NCBI GenBank assembly: GCA_002491605.1 | Contig: DKWG01000014.1 | Coordinates: 56,034 to 89,484 of the forward strand | Length of the DNA stretch: 33,451 nucleotides | DNA from: Ruminococcus sp. UBA7158 | GTDB taxonomy: Bacteria; Bacillota; Clostridia; Oscillospirales; Ruminococcaceae | Direction of reading: 5' to 3' | Shown: in pieces, positions 1-8,462 of the stretch | How the letters are laid out: each line of letters opens with the position of its first letter | Position numbering within the stretch: position 1 is the first letter of the stretch | Notes under the pieces: generated by a model | What the model was told of the DNA's origin: nothing | Databases searched by the model: none | The model's input: only the letters and a program-made list of their open reading frames with translations | Position numbers and translations under genes: made by a program

Positions 1-279
1 TCCATTAATCTTGACAAGTTTCATCCCACCCTTGAAGAGCTGCGTGAGTGGTATAAAAAAAGCGGACTTCCGCTTAAAAGGTTCTTCAACACAAGCGGTC
101 TCCTCTATAAAAGTCTCAATTTAAAGGAAAAGCTCCCCGATATGAGCGAGGAGGAAATGCTTAAACTTTTAAGCACAGACGGAATGCTCGTTAAGCGCCC
201 GATACTTGTGACCGATACTGATGTTCTGGTCGGATTCAAGGAAGCTGAATGGCAAAGCGTTTTGCAGACAGAAAAGTAA
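1..279 (+). CDS. Spx/ArsC (arsenate reductase-like) family protein, 3' part
   Basis: An open frame enters from the left edge and ends at a TAA, leaving 92 codons; the start and the N-terminal redox cysteine region lie outside the window. The visible part matches the C-terminal half of Spx/YffB-type thioredoxin-fold proteins: an LREWYKKSGLP-like segment, FFNTSG.LYK, then DGMLVKRPILV and VLVGFKEAEW near the end. In this family the RP motif (here KRP) lies near the active site. Members are either glutaredoxin-coupled arsenate reductases or Spx-like RNA polymerase-binding stress regulators. The part seen cannot separate the two. An intrinsic terminator follows 30 bases later. Family assignment is firm; function within the family is open. 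Confidence 0.85.
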   Translation, partial: SINLDKFHPTLEELREWYKKSGLPLKRFFNTSGLLYKSLNLKEKLPDMSEEEMLKLLSTDGMLVKRPILVTDTDVLVGFKEAEWQSVLQTEK

Positions 280-308
280 TACTGCTTTGCAAAATTCACC
301 GAAATTTC

Positions 309-348
309 AAAACAGTCCTGCACCCCTAACGGCGCAGGACTGTTTTTT
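309..348 (+). terminator. Intrinsic terminator after the Spx-like gene
   Basis: Inverted repeat AACAGTCCTGC (311-321) and GCAGGACTGTT (334-344), followed by a T run on the plus strand. It separates the plus-strand Spx-like gene from the converging queH gene. Confidence 0.85.
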
Positions 349-371
349 ATCATAACACAGCTATAACCATG

Positions 372-905
372 TCACTTTTTCTTCAAATACCTCTCTTCTT
401 CGCTGAAAACGCAGCCGCAGTATTTTTGCATATAATATCCGAGCTCTCTTGCCCTTTTTTGCCCTTCCCTGAAATACGGTCTGAAGTCACGGTACAAAAA
501 TTCAACGCCGTATTTATTCGCCTTTTCCTCAGCAGTCTTAATAATAAGCTCGTGGTTTTGATACGGGCTTATTAAAAGGGATGTTGAAAAGCTGTCGAAG
601 CCGTTGTCATGGGCATACCTTGCCGCATAGTCAAGGCGGATATCATAGCACTTAGGGCATCTGTCCTCCAAATCCGGGTATACAAGCCTGACAAACTCTC
701 TTAATCCGTAGTCATCGGTCACAAAAAGCGGCATATCAATCGATTCAGCGTGCTGAATGAGCGTATCACGTCTTGCTTTGTACTCCTGATAGGGATGAAT
801 ATTGGGGTTGTACCAAAGCCCCGAAACGTCTATACCCTCACCTCTGAGTGTTTCTATGCACATCAGCGAGCAGGGTGCGCAGCATATATGAAGCAGTGTT
901 TTCAT
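372..905 (-). CDS. queH: Epoxyqueuosine reductase QueH (DUF208)
   Basis: QueH reduces epoxyqueuosine to queuosine in tRNA, the last step of queuosine synthesis, and is the non-homologous replacement of the cobalamin enzyme QueG. The 177-residue length is typical. Diagnostic cysteines are visible: HICCAPC at residues 6-12, RCPKC at 82-86 and YCGC at 162-165. These bind the iron-sulfur cluster and metal centre in the family. LWYNPNIHPYQEY and SLLISPYQNHE are further family blocks. The ATG is preceded by AAAAGGA at a normal distance. The gene stands alone and diverges from the TspO gene. A putative queuosine-precursor transporter (queT) also lies in this window near 30.6-31.1 kb. Confidence 0.95.
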   Translation of the reverse strand: MKTLLHICCAPCSLMCIETLRGEGIDVSGLWYNPNIHPYQEYKARRDTLIQHAESIDMPLFVTDDYGLREFVRLVYPDLEDRCPKCYDIRLDYAARYAHDNGFDSFSTSLLISPYQNHELIIKTAEEKANKYGVEFLYRDFRPYFREGQKRARELGYYMQKYCGCVFSEEERYLKKK

Positions 906-995
906 TAACTATCATTCCTTTTATCTCGGTTTTTTAAATCGCATCAAAAAATTATCAGACTTTAACAATTCATTTTCAACGTTTTACATATCCAT

Positions 996-1024
996 ATTGT
1001 AGCACGGCAGCGTATTTTTGTCCA
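996..1024 (-). promoter_or_regulatory. Putative sigma-A promoter for queH
   Basis: On the minus strand TGGACA (1019-1024) and TACAAT (996-1001) are 17 bp apart. A weaker pair, TTGAAA-17-GATAAT, lies closer to the gene. No preQ1-like structure was seen in the roughly 90-base leader. Confidence 0.5.
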
Positions 1025-1079
1025 CACACAAGCATATAATTAATTTGAAAATCACATTTAAAAGGATGGACAACCGAAT

Positions 1080-1544
1080 ATGAAAAAGAACTCAAAGCTT
1101 ATGCCCGTCGTTTTCGCACTTATACCTGTTGCGGTCGGCGGACTGTCTGCACTTTTAGCAGGAGGCAATCTTTCAAGCGATTATAAAACTCCTCCTCTCA
1201 ACCCTCCTGACTGGGTATTTCCCGTTGTGTGGAACATTTTATATATCATGATAGGTATAGCAAGCTACATCATATATAAAGAATCGGAATGCAAGTTCAA
1301 CGATGCACTTAAGACCTATTGGTATCAGCTTTTCGTCAACTTCTGCTGGCCGATAGTATTCTTCAGATTCCACTATTTTACCGCAGCGGCTATCGTACTG
1401 GGCGTTTTAATTCTTCTGATAATTGCAAACATCATCGAGTTTTACAAGCTCAATAAAACCGCAGGACTTTTGCTTGTGCCATACCTTGCGTGGTGCTTAT
1501 TTGCCCTGTATCTCAATGTCGGAGTTGCCGTTTTGAATAAATAA
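1080..1544 (+). CDS. TspO/MBR family tryptophan-rich membrane protein
   Basis: This 154-residue protein has the five hydrophobic segments and signature blocks of the TspO/peripheral benzodiazepine receptor family: PPDWVFPVVWNILYIMIGIASY (roughly residues 41-62), QLFVNFCWPIVFF (roughly 84-96) and a final LVPYLAWCLFALYLN block. TspO proteins bind porphyrins and other hydrophobic ligands in the membrane and have been tied to stress and tetrapyrrole handling. The role in a strict anaerobe is not clear. AAAAGGATGG precedes the ATG. The gene is monocistronic between divergent queH and convergent sigK. A TATAAT sits at 1035-1040 but without a convincing -35 element. Confidence 0.93.
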   Translation: MKKNSKLMPVVFALIPVAVGGLSALLAGGNLSSDYKTPPLNPPDWVFPVVWNILYIMIGIASYIIYKESECKFNDALKTYWYQLFVNFCWPIVFFRFHYFTAAAIVLGVLILLIIANIIEFYKLNKTAGLLLVPYLAWCLFALYLNVGVAVLNK

Positions 1545-1610
1545 TTGCCATTTTGACCTTATTCAAAGCAAATCATCATTGACAAAACGGGATTACGGCT
1601 GTACAATAAT

Positions 1611-1721
1611 ATTGAAAAGTGTGTTTTTACACGGGTAAAATGTATTGAAAAGTGTATTTATTTACGCCTGAAATATATTGAAAAGTGTATAAATTGCGCT
1701 TGCATTTTATATGAAAAGTGT
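1611..1721. repeat. Four copies of a 12-bp motif at exact 33-bp spacing
   Basis: The motif ATTGAAAAGTGT (last copy TATGAAAAGTGT) occurs with its GAAAAGTGT core starting at 1614, 1647, 1680 and 1713, a strict 33-bp period. The 21-bp spacers are AT-rich and differ from each other. The array sits between the convergent TspO and sigK genes. There is no protein-coding reading through it without stops. The spacer length and variation are too short for a normal CRISPR array. Function unknown. Confidence 0.75.
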
Positions 1722-1735
1722 GATACGATGTATGT

Positions 1736-2416
1736 TCAAAACTGCATCTTAAGCTTATCAATAGCACGCTTTTCAATCCTTGAAACATAGCTTCTTGAAA
1801 TTCCGAGCAAAGCCGCTGCCTCTCTTTGTGTCAGCGGCTTTGCTGCGTTTAAGCCGTATCTCAGCACTATTATAAGCCTTTCCCTGTCGTCAAGAACTCC
1901 GTCGATTGCTTTGTATAGCTTTTGCGAATCCAAAACCAGATCCACCTCGTCGCAGATATCGTTGTCGGCGGCTATTATGTCCATAAGCGTGAGCTGGTTG
2001 CCGTCCTTGTCGGTGTCTATAGGCTCATCAAAATGAACCTCCTGCGAGGTCTTTTTGATGTTTCTTAAATACATGAGTATTTCGTTTTCAATACATCTCG
2101 ACCCATATGCCGCAAATCGGTTTCCCTTGTCGCACTTAAAGGTAGACACCGCTTTTATCAGTCCTATTGTTCCGATAGAAATAAGCTCCTCCTGTTCCTC
2201 GCCGGTCAGGTAATACTTTTTTGCAATATGGGCAACAAGCCTCATATTGTGAAGAATCAGCTTATCCTTGGCGCTTTGGTCGCCTTCGGTGCTGAGCTTA
2301 AACAGCCTTGCTTCCTCCTGCGCCCCCAATGGCTTCGGAAAGGCATTTTTATCCTCGATATGTAAAGCAAACCACAAAAGCTTGTCAAAAATCGCCGTAA
2401 GCATCTGAAAAAGCAT
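1736..2416 (-). CDS. sigK: RNA polymerase sporulation sigma factor, sigma-K type
   Basis: A sigma-70 family factor of 226 residues. NAFPKPLGAQEE near residue 24, HNMRLVAHIAKKYY (region 2.1), EELISIGTIGLIKAVSTF (2.2-2.3), RFAAYGSRCIENEILMYLR (2.4) and the region 4.2 helix-turn-helix LTQREAAALLGISRSYVSRIE closely follow sigma-K. In sporulating Firmicutes sigma-K directs late mother-cell transcription. The first 20 or so residues are hydrophobic, like the pro-sequence that tethers pro-sigma-K to membrane until cleavage. The frame is intact, so there is no skin-type interruption here. Upstream GAGGGG is rather far (about 13 bases) from the ATG; a second Met at residue 5 is possible. Confidence 0.93.
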   Translation of the reverse strand: MLFQMLTAIFDKLLWFALHIEDKNAFPKPLGAQEEARLFKLSTEGDQSAKDKLILHNMRLVAHIAKKYYLTGEEQEELISIGTIGLIKAVSTFKCDKGNRFAAYGSRCIENEILMYLRNIKKTSQEVHFDEPIDTDKDGNQLTLMDIIAADNDICDEVDLVLDSQKLYKAIDGVLDDRERLIIVLRYGLNAAKPLTQREAAALLGISRSYVSRIEKRAIDKLKMQF

Positions 2417-2599
2417 ATATAATCACTTTCCCCTCGTAAAAATATCGTGTCTATACCGTTATCAACCTGCCATACAAACTGAAGTATTTCCGAATATGAA
2501 ATTAAAGCTCCCGTGGTATTATCATATGAACGAACTGCTTGGATTAATTCCGTCTCAGGCGAAGTCGCTTTTTTATGTTCAGTTTTTAGCCCTTAATTA

Positions 2600-2628
2600 T
2601 TGACTAACAAGCCGCAAACATATATAAT
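2600..2628 (+). promoter_or_regulatory. Sigma-A promoter for tmk
   Basis: TTGACT (2600-2605) and TATAAT (2623-2628) are separated by exactly 17 bp, 39 bases before the tmk ATG. Confidence 0.85.
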
Positions 2629-2667
2629 CAATGTGTACTCCATTGAACAGCTAAAGGAAAATGTGAT

Positions 2668-3285
2668 ATGAAACCACTTTTTATAGTTTTTGAAGGCACA
2701 GACGGCTCAGGCAAGGGCACGCAGATAAGCCTTCTTTCAAAACGGCTTGAAGCAAACGGCGCAAGGATTTTTGTCACCGCAGAGCCGACTCAGTTTGCCA
2801 CAGGTGGGCTTGTCCGAGACACATTAGGCGGCATGACAAAAAGAACTCCCGCCGAGCTTGCCACTCTGTTTTTAGCCGACAGAGCAGTGCACTGCTCCAA
2901 TCCCGTTGTCGGAATAAAAAAACTGCTTGACAGCGGCGTAACTGTCATCTGCGACAGGTATTACTATTCGTCCTTTGCATATCAGGGCATGGATACAAGC
3001 CTTAAGTGGGTTATGGATTCAAACCTCAACTGTCCTGACATTTTAAAACCTGACCTGTGCATATATCTCGACGTTGACCCCAAGGTTTGCGACCAAAGAA
3101 TTCAATCGGGACGGGCTTCGAGGGAGATTTATGAAAAGCTTGAATCCCTTGAGCGCATACGTCAAAAGTACTTAGAGGTCTTTAAGCTTCTGCCCGACCA
3201 CAATATTAAAATTTTAGACGCTTCGGGAACGCCTGAGGAAATATCTACGGCGGTTTATGAAGCAGTAAAAAGCTTGGATAAATAA
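2668..3285 (+). CDS. tmk: Thymidylate (dTMP) kinase
   Basis: Phosphorylates dTMP to dTDP on the way to dTTP in the cytosol. The 205-residue length is normal. The P-loop is FEGTDGSGKGT at residues 8-18, the DR(Y) motif is CDRYYYSSFAYQG, and LFLADRAVH is the expected helix that follows the substrate loop. AAAGGA lies ahead of the ATG. It is transcribed alone from the promoter at 2600-2628 and ends at a strong hairpin shared with purA. The glycine-rich P-loop is slightly atypical (DGSGKGT instead of DGAGKST), as in a branch of clostridial enzymes annotated as deoxynucleoside kinases. dTMP kinase remains the best call. Confidence 0.9.
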   Translation: MKPLFIVFEGTDGSGKGTQISLLSKRLEANGARIFVTAEPTQFATGGLVRDTLGGMTKRTPAELATLFLADRAVHCSNPVVGIKKLLDSGVTVICDRYYYSSFAYQGMDTSLKWVMDSNLNCPDILKPDLCIYLDVDPKVCDQRIQSGRASREIYEKLESLERIRQKYLEVFKLLPDHNIKILDASGTPEEISTAVYEAVKSLDK

Positions 3286-3335
3286 AAAATAAGCGAAGGC
3301 TGAGAGAATACACTCTCCTGCTTTCGCTTATTTTT
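3285..3335. terminator. Bidirectional terminator between tmk and purA
   Basis: AAAAATAAGCGAA (3285-3297) pairs with TTCGCTTATTTTT (3323-3335). A and T runs on both flanks allow termination in both directions between two convergent genes. Confidence 0.9.
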
Positions 3336-3356
3336 AATTCAATCAATATTTTTCAG

Positions 3357-4622
3357 TCAAACCTTGATGTACTCATCTCTGCCTGCTCCGACCGAGACAT
3401 ACTCTACTCTCGCTCCGACTGCCTGCTCGATATACTTGATATATTCCTTGGCGGCTTCGGGCAGCTCGTCATAGCTGCGGCACTTTGAAACGTCACCGAA
3501 TCCCGGAAGATATTCAACCACCGGCTTTGCACGGTTTAATCTGTCGCCTGTCGGGAAGTCATGAATAATCTCGCCGTCAACCTCATATGCAACGCATACC
3601 GGAACCTTATCCATGTACGATAAAACGTCCAGCTTGGTCAAGGCGATGCTGTCGGCACCCTGAACCATAACGCCGTATCTTGAAGCAACAACGTCAAAAG
3701 GACCTACCCTTCTGGGTCTGCCTGTCGCCGCGCCGTACTCTCCGCCTGCTTCACGCAGGCGCTCAGCCTCCTCGCCGAACATCTCAGCAGTAAAAGGTCC
3801 CTCGCCGACGCAGGTGGAATATGCCTTCATGATTCCTATCGTGTTGTCAAGCTTAAGTCCCGGGATTCCAGAGCCGATGGGTGCATACGCTGCAATTGTG
3901 GACGATGATGAGGTGTACGGATAAATTCCGAAGTCGATATCCCTTAACGCTCCCAGCTGGGCTTCAAACATTATGTTTTCGGAGCTTTCAGCGGCGTCGT
4001 AGAGATACTTTGACACATCCGTAACGTATGGCTTGATGATGTCGCCGTAGGTCTTGAGCCAGTCGAGCATTTCTTTAGCTGAAATAGGCTCCTTACCATA
4101 ACCCTTAGTGGTTATGTTTTTCCACTCGATGATGTCATTAACCTTTTCCTCAAGGGTTTCAGGGCTGAACAAGTCCTCCATCCTGATGGACTTTTTCATG
4201 TACTTATCGGCATAGACCGGCGCAATTCCACGCCTTGTCGAGCCGTATTTTTTATCGGCTAAGCGGTCTTCCTCCATGATGTCCTGCATTCTGTGATACG
4301 GCAGGCAGATAACAGCCTTTTCGCTGATTTTCAGATTGTCGGGGGTTATTGCTATGCCCTTTTCTCTGAGTGCGGCGATTTCGTTGGTCAGATGCTCAAT
4401 GTCGACAACCATTCCGTTTCCCATGACGTTGACGGTTGTCTCACGGAGAATTCCGGACGGCAGAAGGTTTAAAATGAACTTGCCCTTGTCGTTTATAACG
4501 GTGTGACCGGCGTTGTTTCCTCCCTGATAGCGGCATATAACATCATAATCCGCAGAAAGAAGGTCAACCATTCTTCCCTTTCCTTCATCGCCCCAGTTAA
4601 TTCCAACTATTGCTGTAAGCAT
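3357..4622 (-). CDS. purA: Adenylosuccinate synthetase
   Basis: Joins IMP and aspartate using GTP to form adenylosuccinate, the first committed step to AMP. The protein is 421 residues, standard for the family. The N-terminal GTP-binding WGDEGKG (residues 10-16) and the QGGNNAGHTV IMP-binding block are present, as are GSTRRGIAPVYADK and VGEGPFTAEMFG. The ATG follows AAAGGA about 13 bases away. It is the last gene of the minus-strand run glnA-ANTAR-pyrG-purB-purA and lies 28 bases downstream of purB, which catalyses the next step of AMP synthesis. The shared terminator at 3285-3335 ends the unit. Confidence 0.98.
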   Translation of the reverse strand: MLTAIVGINWGDEGKGRMVDLLSADYDVICRYQGGNNAGHTVINDKGKFILNLLPSGILRETTVNVMGNGMVVDIEHLTNEIAALREKGIAITPDNLKISEKAVICLPYHRMQDIMEEDRLADKKYGSTRRGIAPVYADKYMKKSIRMEDLFSPETLEEKVNDIIEWKNITTKGYGKEPISAKEMLDWLKTYGDIIKPYVTDVSKYLYDAAESSENIMFEAQLGALRDIDFGIYPYTSSSSTIAAYAPIGSGIPGLKLDNTIGIMKAYSTCVGEGPFTAEMFGEEAERLREAGGEYGAATGRPRRVGPFDVVASRYGVMVQGADSIALTKLDVLSYMDKVPVCVAYEVDGEIIHDFPTGDRLNRAKPVVEYLPGFGDVSKCRSYDELPEAAKEYIKYIEQAVGARVEYVSVGAGRDEYIKV

Positions 4623-4650
4623 ATTTATATTCTTTCCTTTCTTAACAAAG

Positions 4651-6084
4651 TCAAACGTTTATCTGCGCCGCAACGCTTTCGCCAAGCACATCCTTATTCT
4701 CATCCAGAACCTTTTTAACAACCTCGAGATACTCTTCTGTCTGCTCCTTAGCCCTGCCTGTAAACGAGCTTTCTTTGATAATTTTATCTATCTCCTCACG
4801 GGTCAAACCAAATTCGGGGTCGTTTGCTATCCTGTCCAGCAGGTCGTTGTCTGCGCCTTCAAGCTTAATCGCCTTACCTGCGGCTACAGAGTGGCGGCGG
4901 ATGGCTTCGTGAAGCGTCTGCCTGTCCTTGCCGTTTTTAACGCAGTCCATAAGGATATTTTCCGTTGCCATAAAGGGAAGCTCCTCTAAAAGATGCTTTT
5001 CTATGACCTTGGGATAAACTGTAACTCCCCTTATGATGTTGATGTATAGATTGAGTATGCCGTCAACGGCTAAAAACGCCTCCGGTATGCTTATTCTGCG
5101 GTTTGCCGAGTCGTCTAAGGTGCGCTCAAGCCACTGCGTTCCTGCTGTCATGGCGGGATTTATAGTGTCGGCGATGACAAATCTTGCCAAGGACGATATT
5201 CGCTCGCTTCTCATGGGGTTTCGCTTATATGCCATTGCGCTTGAGCCGACCTGTCCCGATTCAAACGGTTCGTCAAACTCCTTCATGTGAGACAAAAGCC
5301 TTATATCGCCGGAGAACTTCTGCGCACTCTGGGCAATTCCCGATAGGACGCTAAGGGTGAAGTAGTCGACCTTTCTTGTATATGTCTGACCGCTTACGGC
5401 GTATGAGGCTTCAAAGCCGAGCTTATTAGCTATCTTTTTCTCAAGCGACTTAACCTTTTCGTGATCTCCCCCGAAAAGCTCTAAAAAGCTTGCGCCTGTG
5501 CCGGTTGTTCCCCTGCACCCCAACAGCTTTAAGTTGTCAAGGACGAACTGAAGATGCTCAAGATCCATCATCAGATCCTGCATCCAAAGTGTCGCACGCT
5601 TTCCGACGGTCGTAGGCTGTGCCGCCTGGAAATGAGTGTATGCAAGTGTCGGAAGGTCTTTATATTTTTCGGCGAAGTCGGCAAGCGCCGATATAGCCGC
5701 CAGCAAAAGCCTTTTAATTAGCTTTAAAGCGTCACGCTGCAAGATTATATCTGTGTTGTCCCCGACATAGCAGCTTGTCGCGCCGAGGTGAATAATAGGC
5801 TTAGCCTTCGGGCAGGCGCAGCCATAGGCATAGATATGCGACATAACATCGTGGCGAACCTCTTTTTCCCGCTTTGCCGCCAGCTCATAGTCGATATCAT
5901 AAATATGAGCCTTCATTTCGTCTATCTGCTCTTGGGTTATGTCAAGCCCCAGCTCCATTTCGCTCTCAGCCAAGGCTATCCAGAGCTTGCGCCATGTTGA
6001 AAACTTTCTGTCGTCGGAGAATATTTTTTGCATATCACGGCTCGCATAGCGCTTGCACAGTGGGTTTTCATAAATATCGTGCAT
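4651..6084 (-). CDS. purB: Adenylosuccinate lyase
   Basis: Cleaves SAICAR and adenylosuccinate to release fumarate in purine synthesis. The signature loop SSAMAYKRNPMRSERISSLAR carries the catalytic serine, and HLGATSCYVGDNTD and TYTHFQAAQPTT supply the two conserved histidine regions. A start four codons upstream (6096) is open, but there the AAAAGGA site would abut the ATG. The internal ATG at 6084 gives MHDIYENPL, the usual N terminus of the family, and a 12-base spacing, so I prefer it (477 residues). It sits 45 bases after pyrG and 28 before purA, which suggests cotranscription. Confidence 0.95.
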   Translation of the reverse strand: MHDIYENPLCKRYASRDMQKIFSDDRKFSTWRKLWIALAESEMELGLDITQEQIDEMKAHIYDIDYELAAKREKEVRHDVMSHIYAYGCACPKAKPIIHLGATSCYVGDNTDIILQRDALKLIKRLLLAAISALADFAEKYKDLPTLAYTHFQAAQPTTVGKRATLWMQDLMMDLEHLQFVLDNLKLLGCRGTTGTGASFLELFGGDHEKVKSLEKKIANKLGFEASYAVSGQTYTRKVDYFTLSVLSGIAQSAQKFSGDIRLLSHMKEFDEPFESGQVGSSAMAYKRNPMRSERISSLARFVIADTINPAMTAGTQWLERTLDDSANRRISIPEAFLAVDGILNLYINIIRGVTVYPKVIEKHLLEELPFMATENILMDCVKNGKDRQTLHEAIRRHSVAAGKAIKLEGADNDLLDRIANDPEFGLTREEIDKIIKESSFTGRAKEQTEEYLEVVKKVLDENKDVLGESVAAQINV

Positions 6085-6128
6085 TCTTATGACCATTCCT
6101 TTTCAAAAATTTGTTATCTGAATATATT

Positions 6129-7742
6129 TCAAAGACTTTTCTTTTCGGCTGACTCTAAAGCCGCTTTGACAAATCCGACAAACAGCGGATGCGCCCTGTT
6201 CGGTCTTGACTTGAACTCAGGGTGATACTGAACGCCGACATAGAAGTCCCTGTCGGTAAGCTCAACCGTTTCAACAAGTCGCTTGTCGGGCGACAGTCCG
6301 GAAAGTGTCAGACCGTTCTTGGTTAAAATCTCACGGTAGTCGTTGTTGAATTCATATCTGTGGCGGTGTCTTTCGGATATTTCGGTTCTGCCGTAGCAGC
6401 GCTCCATTGTTGTTCCCTTTTCAATTATGCAGGGGTATGCGCCGAGCCTTAGGGTTCCGCCCTTGTCAATATCTGTATACTGTCCCGGCATGAAGTCTAT
6501 AACCTTATTTTTGCACTGCTCGTCGAACTCGCCGGAATGAGCATCCGAAATTCCTGCAACGTCTCTTGCGTACTCAATAACGGCTATCTGCATTCCGAGG
6601 CATATTCCGAAGTAGGGCTTATTATGCGTTCTTGCATACTTAGCCGCAAGAATCATGCCCTCAATTCCCCTTCCGCCGAAGCCGCCGGGAACTATTATGC
6701 CGTCAACACCTGAAAGCTCGCTGTCGGCAGTTTCTTCTGTTAAGCTTTCTGAATCTATCCAGTGTATTCTGATGTGGGCGTTTAAGGTGTAGCCTGCGTG
6801 GCGCAAAGCCTCGGCAACAGATAAATAAGCGTCATGCAGCTTGACATACTTTCCGACAAGACCGATATGGACCTCTTTTTCCCTCGACTTAATTCTTTTA
6901 ACCATCTCGCACCACTCCGAAAGCTCCGGTTCCGGTGCGTTTATGCCAAGCTCTCTTAAAACAACCGATGAAAAGTTTGACTTTTCAAGCATCAAGGGAG
7001 CTTCATAAAGGCAGGGCAGGGTTATGTTTTCTATAACACAGTCCGGCTTGACGTTGCCAAAAAGCGATATCTTTTTGAATATCGACTCCTCAAGAGGTCT
7101 GTCACAGCGCAAAACTATGATATTGGGGTTTATACCCATGCTCAAAAGCTCTTTGACAGAGTGCTGGGTCGGCTTGGATTTATGCTCGTCCGAGCCGCTT
7201 AAAAACGGCACAAGGGTTACATGGATAAACAGACTGTTTTCACGTCCGACCTCTAAAGATATCTGCCTTACCGCCTCTAAAAACGGCTGGGATTCGATAT
7301 CGCCTATCGTTCCGCCGATTTCTGTTATGACAACGTCGGCGTCAGTAGTCTTGCCGACACGGTATACAAAATCTTTAATCTCATTTGTTATATGCGGTAT
7401 AACCTGAACTGTTGAGCCTAAATACTCTCCCCTGCGTTCCTTGTTCAAAACGTTCCAGTATACCTTGCCGGTGGTGAGGTTTGAATACTTGTTTAAGTCC
7501 TCATCGATAAATCTTTCGTAGTGACCGAGGTCGAGGTCGGTTTCTGCGCCGTCCTCAGTGACGTATACCTCGCCGTGCTGATACGGGCTCATTGTTCCCG
7601 GGTCGACATTTATGTACGGGTCTAATTTCTGCGCCGCAACCTTCAGCCCCCTTGCCTTTAAAAGTCTGCCCAGAGAAGCTGCGGTTATTCCCTTTCCAAG
7701 TCCCGAAACAACTCCGCCTGTCACAAAAATATATTTTGTCAT
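6129..7742 (-). CDS. pyrG: CTP synthase (glutamine hydrolysing)
   Basis: Converts UTP to CTP with ATP and the amide of glutamine. The N-terminal synthetase domain opens with MTKYIFVTGGVVSGLGKGI and has the P-loop-like GLGKG. The C-terminal class I glutamine amidotransferase domain has GGFGGRG, the nucleophile region FGICLGMQ around residue 380, and the YHPEF histidine-glutamate pair. At 537 residues it is full length. GGGGGA-rich sequence precedes the ATG. It lies 47 bases after the ANTAR gene and 45 before purB in a collinear run headed by glnA, so a glutamine-consuming enzyme shares transcription with the glutamine producer. Confidence 0.98.
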   Translation of the reverse strand: MTKYIFVTGGVVSGLGKGITAASLGRLLKARGLKVAAQKLDPYINVDPGTMSPYQHGEVYVTEDGAETDLDLGHYERFIDEDLNKYSNLTTGKVYWNVLNKERRGEYLGSTVQVIPHITNEIKDFVYRVGKTTDADVVITEIGGTIGDIESQPFLEAVRQISLEVGRENSLFIHVTLVPFLSGSDEHKSKPTQHSVKELLSMGINPNIIVLRCDRPLEESIFKKISLFGNVKPDCVIENITLPCLYEAPLMLEKSNFSSVVLRELGINAPEPELSEWCEMVKRIKSREKEVHIGLVGKYVKLHDAYLSVAEALRHAGYTLNAHIRIHWIDSESLTEETADSELSGVDGIIVPGGFGGRGIEGMILAAKYARTHNKPYFGICLGMQIAVIEYARDVAGISDAHSGEFDEQCKNKVIDFMPGQYTDIDKGGTLRLGAYPCIIEKGTTMERCYGRTEISERHRHRYEFNNDYREILTKNGLTLSGLSPDKRLVETVELTDRDFYVGVQYHPEFKSRPNRAHPLFVGFVKAALESAEKKSL

Positions 7743-7789
7743 AACGCTTTGTCCCCCTTTATGATATATTTATGCAATTGTATAAAGTG

Positions 7790-8374
7790 TCACTCGTAAG
7801 TTGAAAGTATGCCGTTTGCGACCTCAAGACGTGTCACGCATCTGTCCATAGCCTGCTTTTCAATATAGCGGTGGGCGTCCTTTTCCGTCATCTTAAGACG
7901 GTCTATGAGCAAAAGCTTTGCTCGGTTTATCGTTCGTATCTGAGCCATTTTTTCTTCTACCGACACGTTTTTCTCGCTGTAACGCCTGAGTCTTTCGCTC
8001 GTTCCCGAAAGCAGCAGCATCGACTGCGAAAAGACCTGCGCTGTTGTCGGCTTGGATAAAACTATAACTCCGAGAGGAGCAACCCTTGCGCTGATGTCGT
8101 GGTAGTGCTCCGCTCTAACAAGCAGTAATACTCCTGTTCGACTGCTCTCGCAGATATCAAGGGCTAATCTTGTTCCGAAATCCTCGGGCAACGGAGTGTT
8201 GACAACAACTATGTCAAAGCTGTTTTCCAAAAGCCGTCTTCTTGCGTCGGCTTCGTTTAGGACAACATCAACAGGGCAGTATAGGCTTTCAGGGAGAAGC
8301 TTAATAAGCGTTTGATTGAATTTTTCAGCCGATGAAACTATCAAAACGCTGTATACACGCTCTTTAAAATCCAC
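7790..8374 (-). CDS. ANTAR-domain RNA-binding antitermination regulator
   Basis: A 194-residue protein with a receiver-like N-terminal domain (about 1-120) and a C-terminal ANTAR domain (about 134-190, with EKMAQIRTINRAKLLLIDRLKMTEKDAHRYIEK). ANTAR proteins bind paired hexaloop hairpins in mRNA leaders and prevent formation of a terminator. The receiver fold is degenerate: the acidic pair is gone (IVSSAEK) and the phosphoacceptor position reads VVVNTPLP, with Asn. The lysine of SKP is kept. It is therefore probably not controlled by phosphorylation. The start is GTG after a strong GGGGGAGG site. It lies 88 bases behind glnA, whose leader carries a matching hairpin, so glnA is the obvious target. 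Confidence 0.93.
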   Translation of the reverse strand: MDFKERVYSVLIVSSAEKFNQTLIKLLPESLYCPVDVVLNEADARRRLLENSFDIVVVNTPLPEDFGTRLALDICESSRTGVLLLVRAEHYHDISARVAPLGVIVLSKPTTAQVFSQSMLLLSGTSERLRRYSEKNVSVEEKMAQIRTINRAKLLLIDRLKMTEKDAHRYIEKQAMDRCVTRLEVANGILSTYE

Positions 8375-8462
8375 AAAAGCACCTCCCCCGTTAACGCTAT
8401 GAAATCCATGTTCCGAAAGTCCTGCGGCATCACCGGCGATTTCTTAATTCACCATGCAAAAA

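Noticed and set aside
1611..1721. 33-bp spaced repeats read as a short CRISPR array
   Set aside because: The repeated core is only about 12 bp, the spacers are AT-rich and no cas gene is present.
2452..2480. Sigma-E-like promoter (GTCTATA and CATACAAA) on the plus strand between sigK and tmk
   Set aside because: It points at tmk, which has its own consensus promoter, and away from sigK; a chance match is likely.
6085..6096. Upstream ATG as the purB start
   Set aside because: AAAAGGA would be only one base away; the internal ATG gives the family's normal N terminus.
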